DNA of 64,000 nucleotides, taken from the NCBI RefSeq assembly GCF_003999195.1, contig NZ_RJVR01000258.1, positions 23,204 to 87,203 on the forward strand, written 5' to 3'. This document shows positions 18,282 to 26,886 of the stretch, piece after piece. Each line of letters opens with the position of its first letter. Position 1 is the first letter of the stretch. Origin of the DNA: Streptomyces soli. GTDB taxonomy: Bacteria > Actinomycetota > Actinomycetes > Streptomycetales > Streptomycetaceae. Position numbers and translations under genes: made by a program. Below the pieces are notes generated by a model, which did not search any database, was not told the DNA's origin, and was given only the letters and a program-made list of their open reading frames with translations.

Positions 18282-18330
18282 TGTCAACTCGCGGTTGACA
18301 GTTGGGTGACTGTCAACCTAGCGTTGACAC
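18282..18330 (+). promoter_or_regulatory. Two perfect TGTCAAC-N5-GTTGACA operators overlapping a leaderless promoter
   Basis: Perfect palindromes TGTCAAC-N5-GTTGACA lie at 18282-18300 and 18311-18329, 29 bases centre to centre. A TTGACA at 18295-18300, an 18-base spacer and a TAGCGT at 18319-18324 form a good Streptomyces promoter whose transcript would begin at or next to the ATG at 18331. No ribosome site is present, which fits a leaderless message. The first operator covers the -35 and the second covers the -10, a repressor arrangement. Autoregulation by the downstream HTH protein is my inference. Confidence 0.85.
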
Positions 18331-19047
18331 ATGACGCAGCCCATACGGCTCGATGACCTCATCGACGCCATCAAGAAAGTCCACTCCGACGCCCTCGAGC
18401 AGCTTTCCGACGCCGTCATCGCCGCCGACCACCTCGGCGACGTCGCCGACCACCTGATCGGCCACTTCGTGGACCAGGCACGGCGTTCCGGCGCGTCCTG
18501 GACCGAGATCGGCCGGAGCATGGGCGTCACCCGCCAGGCCGCCCAGAAGCGTTTCGTCCCGAAGGACCCCGGCGAGCCCTCGGACCTCGACCCCAGCCAG
18601 GGCTTCAGCCGCTTCACCAAGCGGGCCCGAAACGTGGTCATGGCCGCACACGAGGAAGCCCGTACAGCAGCCAATCCCGAGGTCCGCCCCGAACACCTCG
18701 CCCTCGGCCTCCTCAGCGAGCCGGAGGCACTGGCCGCAGCGGCCATCGTCGCCCGGGGCGTCCCCCTGGAAACCGTCCGCCAGGCCGTCACCGCCGCGCT
18801 CCCCCCTGCGGCCGACGAGGTGCCCGGGCTCATCCCGTACGACCAGGGCGCACGCAAGGTCCTGGAACTCACCTTCCGCGAGGCCCTGCGCATGGGCCAC
18901 AACTTCATCGGCACCGAGCACATCCTGCTCGCCCTCCTGGAGCTCGAGGACGGCACCGGCGTCCTCACCGGCCTCGGCATCGACAAGGCGACCGCCGAAG
19001 CCAACATCGCCGGCTCCCTGGCCGCCGGCCGTGAGCAGAAGCAGTGA
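18331..19047 (+). CDS. Helix-turn-helix regulator with Clp N-terminal repeat domain
   Basis: A 238-residue protein. The first 75 residues end in a helix-turn-helix (SWTEIGRSMGVTRQAAQKRF). Residues from about 95 to 230 hold two Clp-N repeats like those at the front of ClpA/ClpC (FTKRARNVVMAAHEEART then HLALGLL; VLELTFREALRMGHNFIGTEHILLALL). In ClpC these bind substrates or adaptors, so the protein may couple protein quality control to transcription. There is no ATPase part. The start is the ATG two bases after the second operator; no ribosome site is seen. Its 3' end overlaps the converging phosphotransferase remnant. Confidence 0.9.
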   Translation: MTQPIRLDDLIDAIKKVHSDALEQLSDAVIAADHLGDVADHLIGHFVDQARRSGASWTEIGRSMGVTRQAAQKRFVPKDPGEPSDLDPSQGFSRFTKRARNVVMAAHEEARTAANPEVRPEHLALGLLSEPEALAAAAIVARGVPLETVRQAVTAALPPAADEVPGLIPYDQGARKVLELTFREALRMGHNFIGTEHILLALLELEDGTGVLTGLGIDKATAEANIAGSLAAGREQKQ

Positions 19048-20002
19048 CCCGCTGGACGGTGCCGAACCACGCCTCCGCCAGCGAGTCCAGCGTGGGTTCC
19101 GGCGGCGCCGGCAGCACCCTGAAGTACCAGGGCAGATTGCTGTAGACATGCAGAAGGGTGTGCGCGAGCAGTTCGCGCGGAGAGAAGACGTGACCGTAGG
19201 CGGCCATGATCCGGCCGAGCAGGCGCGGGTCGCCGCGCGAGACGAAGACACCGACCGCGACGAAGTCGTACACGCGGTCGCCGATCATCGCGGGCTCGAA
19301 GTCGAAGAGTCCGGTCAGTGTCCATCGGCTCGGGTCGACGAGCAGGTGCTCGCGCATCACCTCGGTGTGCAGCAACACCCGCTCCGAGTCCTCGGCCAGC
19401 GGCTCGGACTCGAGAAACTCCGGTATCTGCTCGAGCCACACCTCGGGAAGGTCGCGCTCACGCTGCCGCTCCACCGTCGCCGCCCGCTGCCCGGCGAGGA
19501 AGGAGCCCCATGCCTTCGGGCCGAGCAAATCGCTCAACGGCTCGGTATCGAGGGCATGGAGCCCGGCGAGCAGCTCGCCGGTAGCGTCGGCCAACCGGTC
19601 CTGGTCCGCCCCCGACGCGCGCGGCCACGCCCCGGCCAGTCCCTCACCGGGGAGCCGCGACATCAGGACGTAGCGCCAGCCGTTCTCGTAATCGCCGGAG
19701 GCGTGGAGTTCGGGGTGGCAACGGGCAAGGCGCCCTGGATGAGCTCCAGAACCCGCGCTTCCGTGAGCCCGTCCCCGGCGCAGACCGTGGGATACAGCTT
19801 CGGCGCATGGCGGTCGCCGACGGCGTAGACCGGCACCGAGCCCTCGGGATAGCGGCGAAGGGCCTCGCCCCCGAGGCCCAGCCGGGCCGCCGGCCGCTCG
19901 GCGCCGGACGCACGTTCTCCTCGTGACCGAGACGGCGTCCCACTCGTCGTCCGTGTGCACGGCAGGCAGCATGTCCCGGAGCCCAAAGGTGCCTGCCCGC
20001 AC
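18965..20002 (-). pseudogene. Frameshifted aminoglycoside phosphotransferase (APH)-family gene
   Basis: The APH/choline-kinase-like protein is split over three frames. An N-terminal piece (MLPAVHTDDEWDAV, near 19970) is followed after a small deletion near 19915 by LGGEALRRYPEGSVPVYAVG in another frame, then a one-base shift near 19715 leads to the long remaining frame (DYENGWRYVLMSRLPGEGL to the end). The catalytic loop position reads LLHTEVMREHLLVD rather than the usual HGDLHxxN, and the later GLFDFEPAMIGDRVYDF matches the metal-binding IDFxxxxxGD region. The true C-terminus may lie near 19040; beyond that the frame runs into the Clp-N gene antisense. Confidence 0.75.
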
Positions 20003-20020
20003 GCACGATTGGTTTTTCCG

Positions 20021-22387
20021 TCAGTCCTCGTGCCCCAGCTGGAGATCCCGCTCCGTCCGCCCCCCGCCCACGATCTGAAGCACCGTCGCGACAGGCGGGT
20101 AGCCGGAGGCGATGACCGTGTACGCGCCGGCGGCGAGATCGACGAATCGGAAGACGCCGTCGGAGGAGGTCGTGACGGAGTCGACGACGTTCCCGGCGGC
20201 GTCGAGGAGCGTGACGCGGGCGTCCTCGACGGGACGGCCGCCGGGGGCACGGACGGTGCCGCGAAGGATGGCGCCGCCGGCGAGTTCGATGTCCTGGCGG
20301 GTCTCGCGGGCCGGCTGTACGGAGACTGGCAGCGCGGCGGGGCGGTAGGCGGGGGCGGTGGTGGCCAGGGTGTATTCGCCGGAGATGAGGTCGGTGAGGG
20401 TGTACGCGCCGTCGCGCCCCGTACGGGTGGTGGCGATGACGTCGCCGCGGACGTCGGTGAGGGTGACGATGGCGTCCCGGACCGGCGTCCCGTCGGAGGT
20501 GTGGACCGACCCGGCGAGGCGGCCGGCGCCGCCAAGGACGACGTCGAGTTCGACGGGGCGATCGCCGACGGTGACGGAGACGGCCTGCGGCTGGTGACCG
20601 CCGGCGGCGGCAATGAGGACGTACGAGCCGTTGCCGGGGGTGCTGAGGGCGTAGCGGCCGTCCTCGGCGGTGGCGCCGCGGCCGATCTGGCGGCCGGTGG
20701 AGTCGATGAGGGTGAGCGCGGCGCGGCCGACCGTGCTGCCGTCGGCGTGCTGGACGGTCCCGCAGACGGGGACGCCGGCTGCCGTGGACTCGGCCTTGCG
20801 GGCGCCGGGGACTTGGTGCTGGGTCTGGGTCACCAGGGGTTTCTCCTTGAGGAGGAAGGCGAGGAGGAAGCCGACGGCGAGCACCGGCACCAGGTAGAGG
20901 AAGATCCGCGGCATGGCGTCGGCGTAAGCCCGTACGTACGCGTCGCGCACCGCCGGCGGCAGTGCATGGACCAGTTGCGGGGTGATGGATTCCGGGTCCG
21001 GGAGGTCGGAGCCGCGTGGCAGCTCGACCGCCAGTCGGTCGCTGAGCCGGCCGGCGAAGAGGGTGCCGAAGATGGCCGCGCCGACGGAGCCGCCGATCTG
21101 GCGGAAGTAGTTGTTGGCGCTGGTGGCAGCGCCGAGGTCGGCGGGGCGTACCGAGTTCTGTACGGCGAGGATCAGAACGGGGAGGACGAGCCCGATCCCG
21201 AGGCCCAACACCGCCATGTACGCGCTGTACTCGACCCGGGAGGTGTCCACCTTCAGCAGCGACAGCAGCCACATGCCTACCGCCGAGACCGCCCCGCCGA
21301 GCAGCGGGTAGAGCTTGTAGCGGCCGGTACGGCTGATGAGCTGGCCGGAACCGACCGAGGCGACGACGACGCCGAGCATCATGGGCAGCATCAGCAGCCC
21401 GGACTCGGTCGCCGAGGCGCCGTCGACCATCTGCAGGAAGGTCGGCAGATAGCTGGCGGCGCCGAAGAGCGCCACGCCGATCACCGCGCCGACGAGGGCG
21501 GTGACGTTGAAGATGCCGTCACGGAAGAGCCGCAGCGGGATGACGGGCTCGACGGCGAACCGTTCCACCAGTACGAAAAGCAGCGCACTGGCCAGCGCGC
21601 CCGCCCCCAGGCCGATGATGACCTCCGAGCGCCAGGCGTACGCCGTGCCACCCCAACTGGTCAGCAGGACGAGGCAGGTTGACCCGGCGGCGAGCAGCAG
21701 TGCGCCGAGGACGTCGAGGCGGGGCCGGACGGCGGGCTTGGGGAGGCGGAGGACGAGCGCGATGACGACGAGGGTCAGGAGCCCGAAGGGGACGTTGATG
21801 TAGAAGCACCAGCGCCAGGAGGCGTGGTCAGTGAAGAAGCCGCCGATCAGCGGTCCCGCGACCGAGGCGAGGCCGAAGGAGGCGCCGATCAGGCCCATGT
21901 AGCGGCCGCGTTCGCGGGGCGGGACGATGTCGGCGATGATCGCCTGGACGCCGATCATGAGGCCGCCGCCGCCGATGCCCTGGACGGCGCGGAAGGCGAT
22001 GAGCTCGTCCATCGACCGCGACCAGCCGGCCAGGGCGGAGCCGATGACGAAGACGACGATGGCGAACTCGAAGACGCTCTTGCGGCCGAAGAGATCGCCG
22101 AGCTTGCCGTAGACCGGGAGGCCGATGGTCGAGGCGAGGAGGTAGGCGGTGACGGCCCAGGACATCTTGTCGAGGCCGTGCAGCTCGCCGACGATCTTGG
22201 GGAGGGCGGTCGCCACGATCATCTGGTCGAGCGCGGCGAGCAGTAGCGTGAGCATCAGCCCGAGGAAGACCAGCCGGAGCCGGCGCGGGCTGAGACCGGA
22301 AGGGGGAGCATCCAGGGGCGACGGAGCAATATCCCCAGGGGTGTCCGCCGCGTCGTCCAACCGCTCCATCAGCGTGCTGCCGCCCAC
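20021..22387 (-). CDS. DHA2-type MFS exporter with three C-terminal carboxypeptidase-regulatory-like repeats
   Basis: A 788-residue protein. About residues 35-530 are a 14-helix drug:H+ antiporter of the DHA2 family, with [15 protein letters not shown] (motif A) and [16 protein letters not shown] (motif C) in place. After the last helix come three similar repeats of about 80 residues ([60 protein letters not shown]), the carboxypeptidase-regulatory-like beta fold. The GTG at 22387 has a GAGGGGAG site eight bases upstream. Substrate is unknown; the tail is unusual for an exporter. Confidence 0.92.
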   Translation of the reverse strand: MGGSTLMERLDDAADTPGDIAPSPLDAPPSGLSPRRLRLVFLGLMLTLLLAALDQMIVATALPKIVGELHGLDKMSWAVTAYLLASTIGLPVYGKLGDLFGRKSVFEFAIVVFVIGSALAGWSRSMDELIAFRAVQGIGGGGLMIGVQAIIADIVPPRERGRYMGLIGASFGLASVAGPLIGGFFTDHASWRWCFYINVPFGLLTLVVIALVLRLPKPAVRPRLDVLGALLLAAGSTCLVLLTSWGGTAYAWRSEVIIGLGAGALASALLFVLVERFAVEPVIPLRLFRDGIFNVTALVGAVIGVALFGAASYLPTFLQMVDGASATESGLLMLPMMLGVVVASVGSGQLISRTGRYKLYPLLGGAVSAVGMWLLSLLKVDTSRVEYSAYMAVLGLGIGLVLPVLILAVQNSVRPADLGAATSANNYFRQIGGSVGAAIFGTLFAGRLSDRLAVELPRGSDLPDPESITPQLVHALPPAVRDAYVRAYADAMPRIFLYLVPVLAVGFLLAFLLKEKPLVTQTQHQVPGARKAESTAAGVPVCGTVQHADGSTVGRAALTLIDSTGRQIGRGATAEDGRYALSTPGNGSYVLIAAAGGHQPQAVSVTVGDRPVELDVVLGGAGRLAGSVHTSDGTPVRDAIVTLTDVRGDVIATTRTGRDGAYTLTDLISGEYTLATTAPAYRPAALPVSVQPARETRQDIELAGGAILRGTVRAPGGRPVEDARVTLLDAAGNVVDSVTTSSDGVFRFVDLAAGAYTVIASGYPPVATVLQIVGGGRTERDLQLGHED

Positions 22388-22469
22388 GTATCCGCTCCCC
22401 TCGTCGCGCCTGCCCTGCGAGCGACAACGATCTACAGGCGCGACGATGCTCCAAAGGGGCGCAGAACCA

Positions 22470-22503
22470 CCCGTATCGGTGACCTACCCGTATCGGTGAC
22501 CTA
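22470..22503 (+). repeat. 17-bp perfect tandem duplication at the SRPBCC stop codon
   Basis: The word CCCGTATCGGTGACCTA occurs at 22470-22486 and again immediately at 22487-22503. The second copy contains the complement of the TAG stop codon of the SRPBCC gene, so the duplication lies just past the coding end and duplicated the stop region without changing the protein. Confidence 0.95.
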
Positions 22504-22953
22504 CTTCGCCGCGCCCTCGACCTCGCCGGCGAGCCGCGCCAGTACGGCGTCGTAGATCCGGTTCAGCCCCTTGGGCGCGAAGGTGCGCTCGAAGAAGCCG
22601 CCGATTCCGCCGGCGCCTTTCCAGGTCGTCGTGGTGACGACCTTGGAGCGGCCCTCACCCGCCGGGGTGACGGTCCAGGTCGTCACCATGGACGAGTTCT
22701 GGTCGGTCTCGACGAGCTGCCCGGCCGTCGGCTCGGTCACGGCGAAGAGGATGTCCCGGATCCGCTTCTCGGTGGCCTGGAGCTTCCAGTGCACGAGGGT
22801 GCTATCGCCCTTGCCGCCCTCGCGGACCTCGTACTCGCTGAACTGCTCGGGGAGCAGCTTCTGCCGCGTACCCGAGTAGTCCGCGAGCGCCGCGAACACC
22901 TCCTCCGGTCCCGCTTCGATCTCGCGCTGCGTGGTGGCCTCTACCTGGCCCAT
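22501..22953 (-). CDS. SRPBCC family protein
   Basis: A 150-residue single-domain protein of the START/Bet v1-like SRPBCC superfamily, a beta grip around a hydrophobic pocket. It opens with TTQREIEAGPEEVFAALADY, the usual first strand and helix, and closes with a long C-terminal helix (FFERTFAPKGLNRIYDAVLARL). Such proteins bind small hydrophobic ligands or act as cyclases; nothing here picks one. The ATG at 22953 has a GGAGGAC ribosome site. It is divergent from the radical SAM gene. Confidence 0.88.
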   Translation of the reverse strand: MGQVEATTQREIEAGPEEVFAALADYSGTRQKLLPEQFSEYEVREGGKGDSTLVHWKLQATEKRIRDILFAVTEPTAGQLVETDQNSSMVTTWTVTPAGEGRSKVVTTTTWKGAGGIGGFFERTFAPKGLNRIYDAVLARLAGEVEGAAK

Positions 22954-23067
22954 CTGCCCGTCCTCCGTCAGTTGCGTAGTGCTCGGTGCTCCGGGCCCAA
23001 GCATCCCACTCGACGTGATTCGCTCAGGTGTTCTATTATCGTTTCCAGGGCAACGCAAGGAGGCACC

Positions 23068-24108
23068 ATGCGCTGGGACAGCCTGAGCCGCGACGGAGCC
23101 GAGAACACGAACGTCACCACCCCCGCGCTCTTCGGCACCGATGTCGTGTCGCGTACGTTCGACACACCGGAATTCCGCGGGATCACCTTCCACGAGGTGC
23201 GGGCCCGCTCGATCGTCAACCGCGTGCCGGGAGCGTCCCGCATGCCGTTCGAATGGACGATCAACCCCTACCGTGGTTGTAGCCACGCCTGTGTGTACTG
23301 TTTCGCGCGCAAGACGCACAGCTACCTCGACCTCGACACCGGCCTGGACTTCGACTCCCAGATCATCGTCAAGGTCAACGCCCCCGACCTGCTGCGCCGC
23401 GAGCTCGCCGCGCCGCGCTGGAAGGGCGAGCACATCGCCATGGGCACCAATGTCGACTGCTACCAGCGCGCCGAGGGCCGGTACCGCCTCATGCCCGGCA
23501 TTCTCACCGCGCTGCGCGATCGGGCCAACCCCTTCTCCATCCTCACCAAGGGCTCGCTCATCCTCCGCGACCTGGAGCTGCTCGAACAGGCGGCCCAGGT
23601 CACGGACGTCTCCACCGCCGTCTCCGTGGGCTTCACCGACCGCGAGCTGTGGCGCACCGTCGAACCGGGCACCCCCTCACCGCAGAAGCGCCTCGACGTA
23701 TGCCGCACCCTCAACGAGCACGGCATCCCCTCCACCGTCCTGATGGCGCCCGTCCTCCCCTACCTCAGCGACTCCCCCGAGCAACTGCGCGCCACCGTCC
23801 GCGCCATCGCCGAGGCCGGCGCCACCTCCGTCACCCCGCTCGTCCTCCACCTGCGCCCCGGCGCCCGCGAGTGGTACATGGCGTGGCTGTCCGTCCACCA
23901 CCCGCGCCTGATCCCGCGCTACAAGGCGCTGTACGCGGACGGGTCGTACGCACCCACCTGGTACCAGCGGCGCATCACGCGCCAGGTGCACGACCTCGCC
24001 ACCGAATACGGCATCGGCCCGGCGCACCGCCCGGGGTCGATGCGCCGGGTCGAACCGGAACCGGTGCCGGAACCGGAAGCGGAGGCCACGCAGCTGACGC
24101 TGCTGTGA
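23068..24108 (+). CDS. Rv2578c-family radical SAM protein
   Basis: A 346-residue radical S-adenosylmethionine enzyme. The iron-sulphur motif CSHACVYC (the CxxxCxxC triad) is near residue 75, preceded by WTINPYRGC as in spore photoproduct lyase-like and Rv2578c-type proteins. The reaction is not established for the family; a link to DNA damage has been proposed because of the mycobacterial member's regulation. The ATG at 23068 has an AAGGAGG site, and a TATTAT hexamer at 23034-23039 may be its -10. The gene abuts the converging ArsR-SRPBCC gene with no base between their stops. Confidence 0.92.
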   Translation: MRWDSLSRDGAENTNVTTPALFGTDVVSRTFDTPEFRGITFHEVRARSIVNRVPGASRMPFEWTINPYRGCSHACVYCFARKTHSYLDLDTGLDFDSQIIVKVNAPDLLRRELAAPRWKGEHIAMGTNVDCYQRAEGRYRLMPGILTALRDRANPFSILTKGSLILRDLELLEQAAQVTDVSTAVSVGFTDRELWRTVEPGTPSPQKRLDVCRTLNEHGIPSTVLMAPVLPYLSDSPEQLRATVRAIAEAGATSVTPLVLHLRPGAREWYMAWLSVHHPRLIPRYKALYADGSYAPTWYQRRITRQVHDLATEYGIGPAHRPGSMRRVEPEPVPEPEAEATQLTLL

Positions 24109-24867
24109 TCACGTGTAGAGCAGCGACCCAGGCGTGGTGAGCAGCTCGCCCGTCTCCAGCCAGGTCTTCAGGCCGGAGAGAATCATCGGCCAGCCGCCGT
24201 ACAGCTCGTCGTTCGCGCCCTCGCGCAGCTGGTCGTGGGTGACGGTCAGGCGGCAGGAGTCCGCGACGGGCTCGATCTCCCACGTCACCCTCGACGTGCC
24301 CTCGCTCTTCACCTCGTCGCTCCACAGCGCGACCATGCTCTGCACGAGCCTGCGCGGCGGGTCCACCTCCAGGATCTCCCCCGCGCCGAGCAGCCCCCCG
24401 GCGCCCGATGCAGCCATCTCGTACCGCGAGCCGGGCTTCCAGTCCGAGGTGATTCCGGCGCCGAAGTTGTACTTGGCCCTGATCTCGGGGTCGGTGATCG
24501 CTTCCCAGAGGCGCTCCGGTGTGGTGCGGATGTAAATCTCGAAGATCTTTTCCATGGGGCTCTCCAGTCGGCGCTTGAGGCCACTGAGGCCAGCGGCCCA
24601 GGGTTCCGCGTACTTGCTCACCCACCGGTCGTGGACGAGCCGGATGGGGACGGGGTTGAGGAAGTGGAGCTTCTCGCGGCCCTGCCGCCTGGTGACCACC
24701 AGGCCGGCCTCCTCCAACTGCTTGAGGTGCTTCATCACAGCGAAGCGTGTGATGTCGAAGCGCGCCTCCAGAGCGCTGAGCGTCTGCCCGTCCTCACGGA
24801 AGAGCGCGTCGAGAAGACTGCGCCGAGTCGGGTCGGCGAGAGCCTTGAATACCGCGTCTTCCTCCAC
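24109..24867 (-). CDS. ArsR-type helix-turn-helix fused to an AHSA1-type SRPBCC domain
   Basis: A 252-residue fusion. The first 95 residues are a winged helix of the ArsR family (FKALADPTRRSLLDAL, then RFAVMKHLKQLEEAGLV), lacking an obvious metal-binding Cys cluster. From about residue 105 comes an Aha1/SRPBCC domain (IYIRTTPERLWEAITDPEI) ending in a helix (YGGWPMILSGLKTWLETGE). In many genomes these two are adjacent genes; here one chain could bind a hydrophobic ligand and DNA. The GTG at 24867 is preferred over the ATG at 24903 because the operator palindrome (24881-24896) lies between them. Confidence 0.85.
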   Translation of the reverse strand: MEEDAVFKALADPTRRSLLDALFREDGQTLSALEARFDITRFAVMKHLKQLEEAGLVVTRRQGREKLHFLNPVPIRLVHDRWVSKYAEPWAAGLSGLKRRLESPMEKIFEIYIRTTPERLWEAITDPEIRAKYNFGAGITSDWKPGSRYEMAASGAGGLLGAGEILEVDPPRRLVQSMVALWSDEVKSEGTSRVTWEIEPVADSCRLTVTHDQLREGANDELYGGWPMILSGLKTWLETGELLTTPGSLLYT

Positions 24868-24880
24868 GCCCCCAAAATAG

Positions 24881-24896
24881 GTGACCTTTTGGTCAC
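24881..24896. promoter_or_regulatory. GTGACC-TTTT-GGTCAC palindrome upstream of the ArsR-SRPBCC gene
   Basis: A perfect inverted repeat with six-base arms and a four-base T centre lies 14 bases upstream of the preferred GTG start. Dyads of this size next to their own gene are common operators for ArsR-family repressors, so autoregulation is likely. The CGNR gene diverges on the other side but has its own separate dyads. Confidence 0.6.
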
Positions 24897-24987
24897 ATGT
24901 CAACGCCAGGTAAGTCGGCCACAGAGATGTCCCCCAGGACCGTACGGACCGCCCGGTCCTCCATCGCGTCCTCCCAACGATCGACAG

Positions 24988-25038
24988 GTAACGCCTCAGA
25001 CGTTACACAGCCCAACTCCGTAACGGCAAGGGCGTTAC
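24988..25038 (+). promoter_or_regulatory. Two GTAACG-N7-CGTTAC operators upstream of the CGNR regulator
   Basis: Identical-arm dyads GTAACG-N7-CGTTAC lie at 24988-25006 and 25020-25038. Their centres are 32 bases apart, about three helical turns, so two dimers would sit on the same DNA face. A TACGCT hexamer at 25036-25041 could be the -10 of a message starting at the GTG at 25048; no ribosome site is present. I infer autoregulation by the CGNR protein. Confidence 0.8.
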
Positions 25039-25047
25039 GCTGGTCCC

Positions 25048-25629
25048 GTGGACGACGACACACGTGACGACCGCATGGCCTTCCGCTTCGACTGCGGCGC
25101 CACCTGGCTCAACCTGCTCGCGACCAGCGGCCGCACCTTCAGCACCCACCCCGTGGAGCGGCTCGCCACCCCCGAACGCCTCGCGGAGTGGTTCGACCGC
25201 TGCGAGCTCGCCCCCGCCCGGCCCCCCGGCCCCCACGACCTGGCCGAAGCCCGCCGACTCCGGGAAATCCTCCGCCCCCTGGCCCTCGCCACCGTCGACG
25301 GTGACCCCCCACCCCCCGGCCCCGCCGCCGACCTCGCCGCCCTCCTCGCCGCCCACCCCGACCCCGTACACCTCCTGACCCGCCACCGCCTCCTCCGCGA
25401 GCCCCCCACCACCCCCACCGCCGCCCTCGCCCGCATCGCCCGCCAAGCCGTCGACCACCTCACCGGCCCCGAGCGTCACGACCTGGCTGTGTGCGGCGAG
25501 CACGACTGCCGCGCCGTCTTCACCAATCCGACCGGCCGCCGACGCTGGTGCCCCTCGCCGGCATGCGCCAGCCGGGGACGGGTACGGGCACTGCGGGCCC
25601 GGCGGAAGGCGGAAACCGCTGCGGAATAG
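25048..25629 (+). CDS. CGNR zinc-finger (ABATE domain) transcriptional regulator
   Basis: A 193-residue protein. The N-terminal two thirds form the helical ABATE domain thought to bind a ligand (FDCGATWLNLLATSG at the front). The C-terminal CGNR zinc finger keeps its Cys pairs in CGEHDC and WCPSPAC, but the usual CGNR-type tail is replaced by CASRGRVRALRARR. Basic C-terminal residues fit DNA contact. The GTG start at 25048 has no ribosome site and may be leaderless. Nine bases separate it from the following GNAT gene, so the two are probably cotranscribed. Confidence 0.88.
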   Translation: MDDDTRDDRMAFRFDCGATWLNLLATSGRTFSTHPVERLATPERLAEWFDRCELAPARPPGPHDLAEARRLREILRPLALATVDGDPPPPGPAADLAALLAAHPDPVHLLTRHRLLREPPTTPTAALARIARQAVDHLTGPERHDLAVCGEHDCRAVFTNPTGRRRWCPSPACASRGRVRALRARRKAETAAE

Positions 25630-25638
25630 GGTGCGTTC

Positions 25639-26175
25639 ATGGCGAGCGTGGGCGTGGGCGTGCGGTCGATGACCGAGGCGGATATTGATGCGGTGTCGGC
25701 GGTGCGGGTGCGGGGGTGGCAGGCCGCGTACGCGGGGATATTGCCGCAGGGGTATCTGGATGCGATGAGCGTGGAGGCGGACGCGGCGCGCAGGCGCGAG
25801 TTCTTCGCGAAGTCGTTGGGCCGGGTGGAGAACCTGGTGGCCGTCGACGCGGACGACGCGGTGGTGGGCTGGGCGGCGCACGGCCCGTACCGGGGGGAGG
25901 ACGCGGCGTCGGGCGAGGGGGAGCTGTACGCGATATACGTACGCCCGGATCTCGTCGGCAGCGGCATCGGCCGGGCCCTTACGGACGCCGTGCTGGCCTC
26001 GGCCGAGGCGCGCGGCTTCTCCCGTGTCCGGCTGTGGGTGCTGGCGGACAACGCGCGAGCCCGGCGGTTCTACGAGAAGGCGGGCTTCGCCCCCGACGGC
26101 GTGGTCCAGGAGGAGAGCTACGACGGCACACTGCTGCCGGAGGTCCGCTACGCGCGGGGCCCGGCCGGCCGCTAG
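25639..26175 (+). CDS. GNAT family N-acetyltransferase
   Basis: A 178-residue single-domain acetyltransferase of RimI-like type. The core motif YVRPDLVGSGIGRALTDAV binds the acetyl-CoA pyrophosphate, and NARARRFYEKAGF is the usual C-terminal helix and strand. Early residues (MTEADIDAVSAVRVRGW) match the first strand and helix. The acceptor is unknown. It follows the CGNR gene by nine bases. The insertion-sequence wreckage begins immediately after its stop. Confidence 0.9.
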   Translation: MASVGVGVRSMTEADIDAVSAVRVRGWQAAYAGILPQGYLDAMSVEADAARRREFFAKSLGRVENLVAVDADDAVVGWAAHGPYRGEDAASGEGELYAIYVRPDLVGSGIGRALTDAVLASAEARGFSRVRLWVLADNARARRFYEKAGFAPDGVVQEESYDGTLLPEVRYARGPAGR

Positions 26176-26886
26176 AGTCTGTTGTGAAAGTGGATCTTGA
26201 TCGTGCGGCTGCGCGGCCTGGTCTGCTCACCCAGTTCCACCCCAGCCTCGAACGTGTCCTGGGCCCCCGGCTCGATCACCCGGCCGTGACACACCTGCTG
26301 GAACGCTTCGGCTCCCCGGCCGCTCTGCACAAGGCCGGACGCCGTCAACTGGTCAACCTCATACGCCCCAAAGCCCCGCGCATGGCCGAACGCCTGGTCA
26401 ACGACATCTTCGACGCGCACGACGAACAGACCGTCGTCGTGCCCGCCACCGCCACTCTGGACCCGATCGTGCCGTCGCTGGCCCGCTCCCTGGCCGCGGT
26501 CCACGAACAACGCCGCGCGCTCGAAGCACAGATCAGCGAGCTGCTGGAGGCTCACCCTCTTTCCCAGGTCCTGACCTCGATGCCCGGAGTCGGCGTCAGG
26601 ACCGCCGCCACCCTCCTGATCACCATCGGCGACGGCTCGGCCTTCCCAACCGCCGCCCGCCCTGGCCTCCTACACCGGCCCCGCCCCAGCGACCAAGTCC
26701 TCCGGATCCTCCATCCACGGCGAACACGCACCCAGGACCGGAAACACCCAAGCCCTCCTCCGCCTCGCCCGCCACCGCATCAGCGTCATCTTCGCCATGC
26801 TCCGCGACGGCACCTTCTACCAACCCCGCACCCCCAAGAAGCCACCGCATGACACAACCAGGGTTGACGAAGGACATAGAGGCACC
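26176..26886 (+). pseudogene. IS110-family transposase remnant
   Basis: Only the C-terminal part of an IS110-type transposase is present. The helix-hairpin-helix region of the transposase_20 domain reads LTSMPGVGVRTAATLLITIG, the family hallmark with the GVG tip, at 26572-26630. A frameshift near 26645 moves to another frame, which continues with SSGSSIHGEHAPRTGN and then jumps, with an internal gap of about 35 residues, to RISVIFAMLRDGTFYQP. The N-terminal DEDD catalytic domain is gone. It cannot be active. Confidence 0.8.

Noticed and set aside
23000..23067. LexA/SOS-type box upstream of the radical SAM gene
   Set aside because: GAACACCTGAGCGAAT is not a real palindrome and does not match the known actinobacterial consensus.
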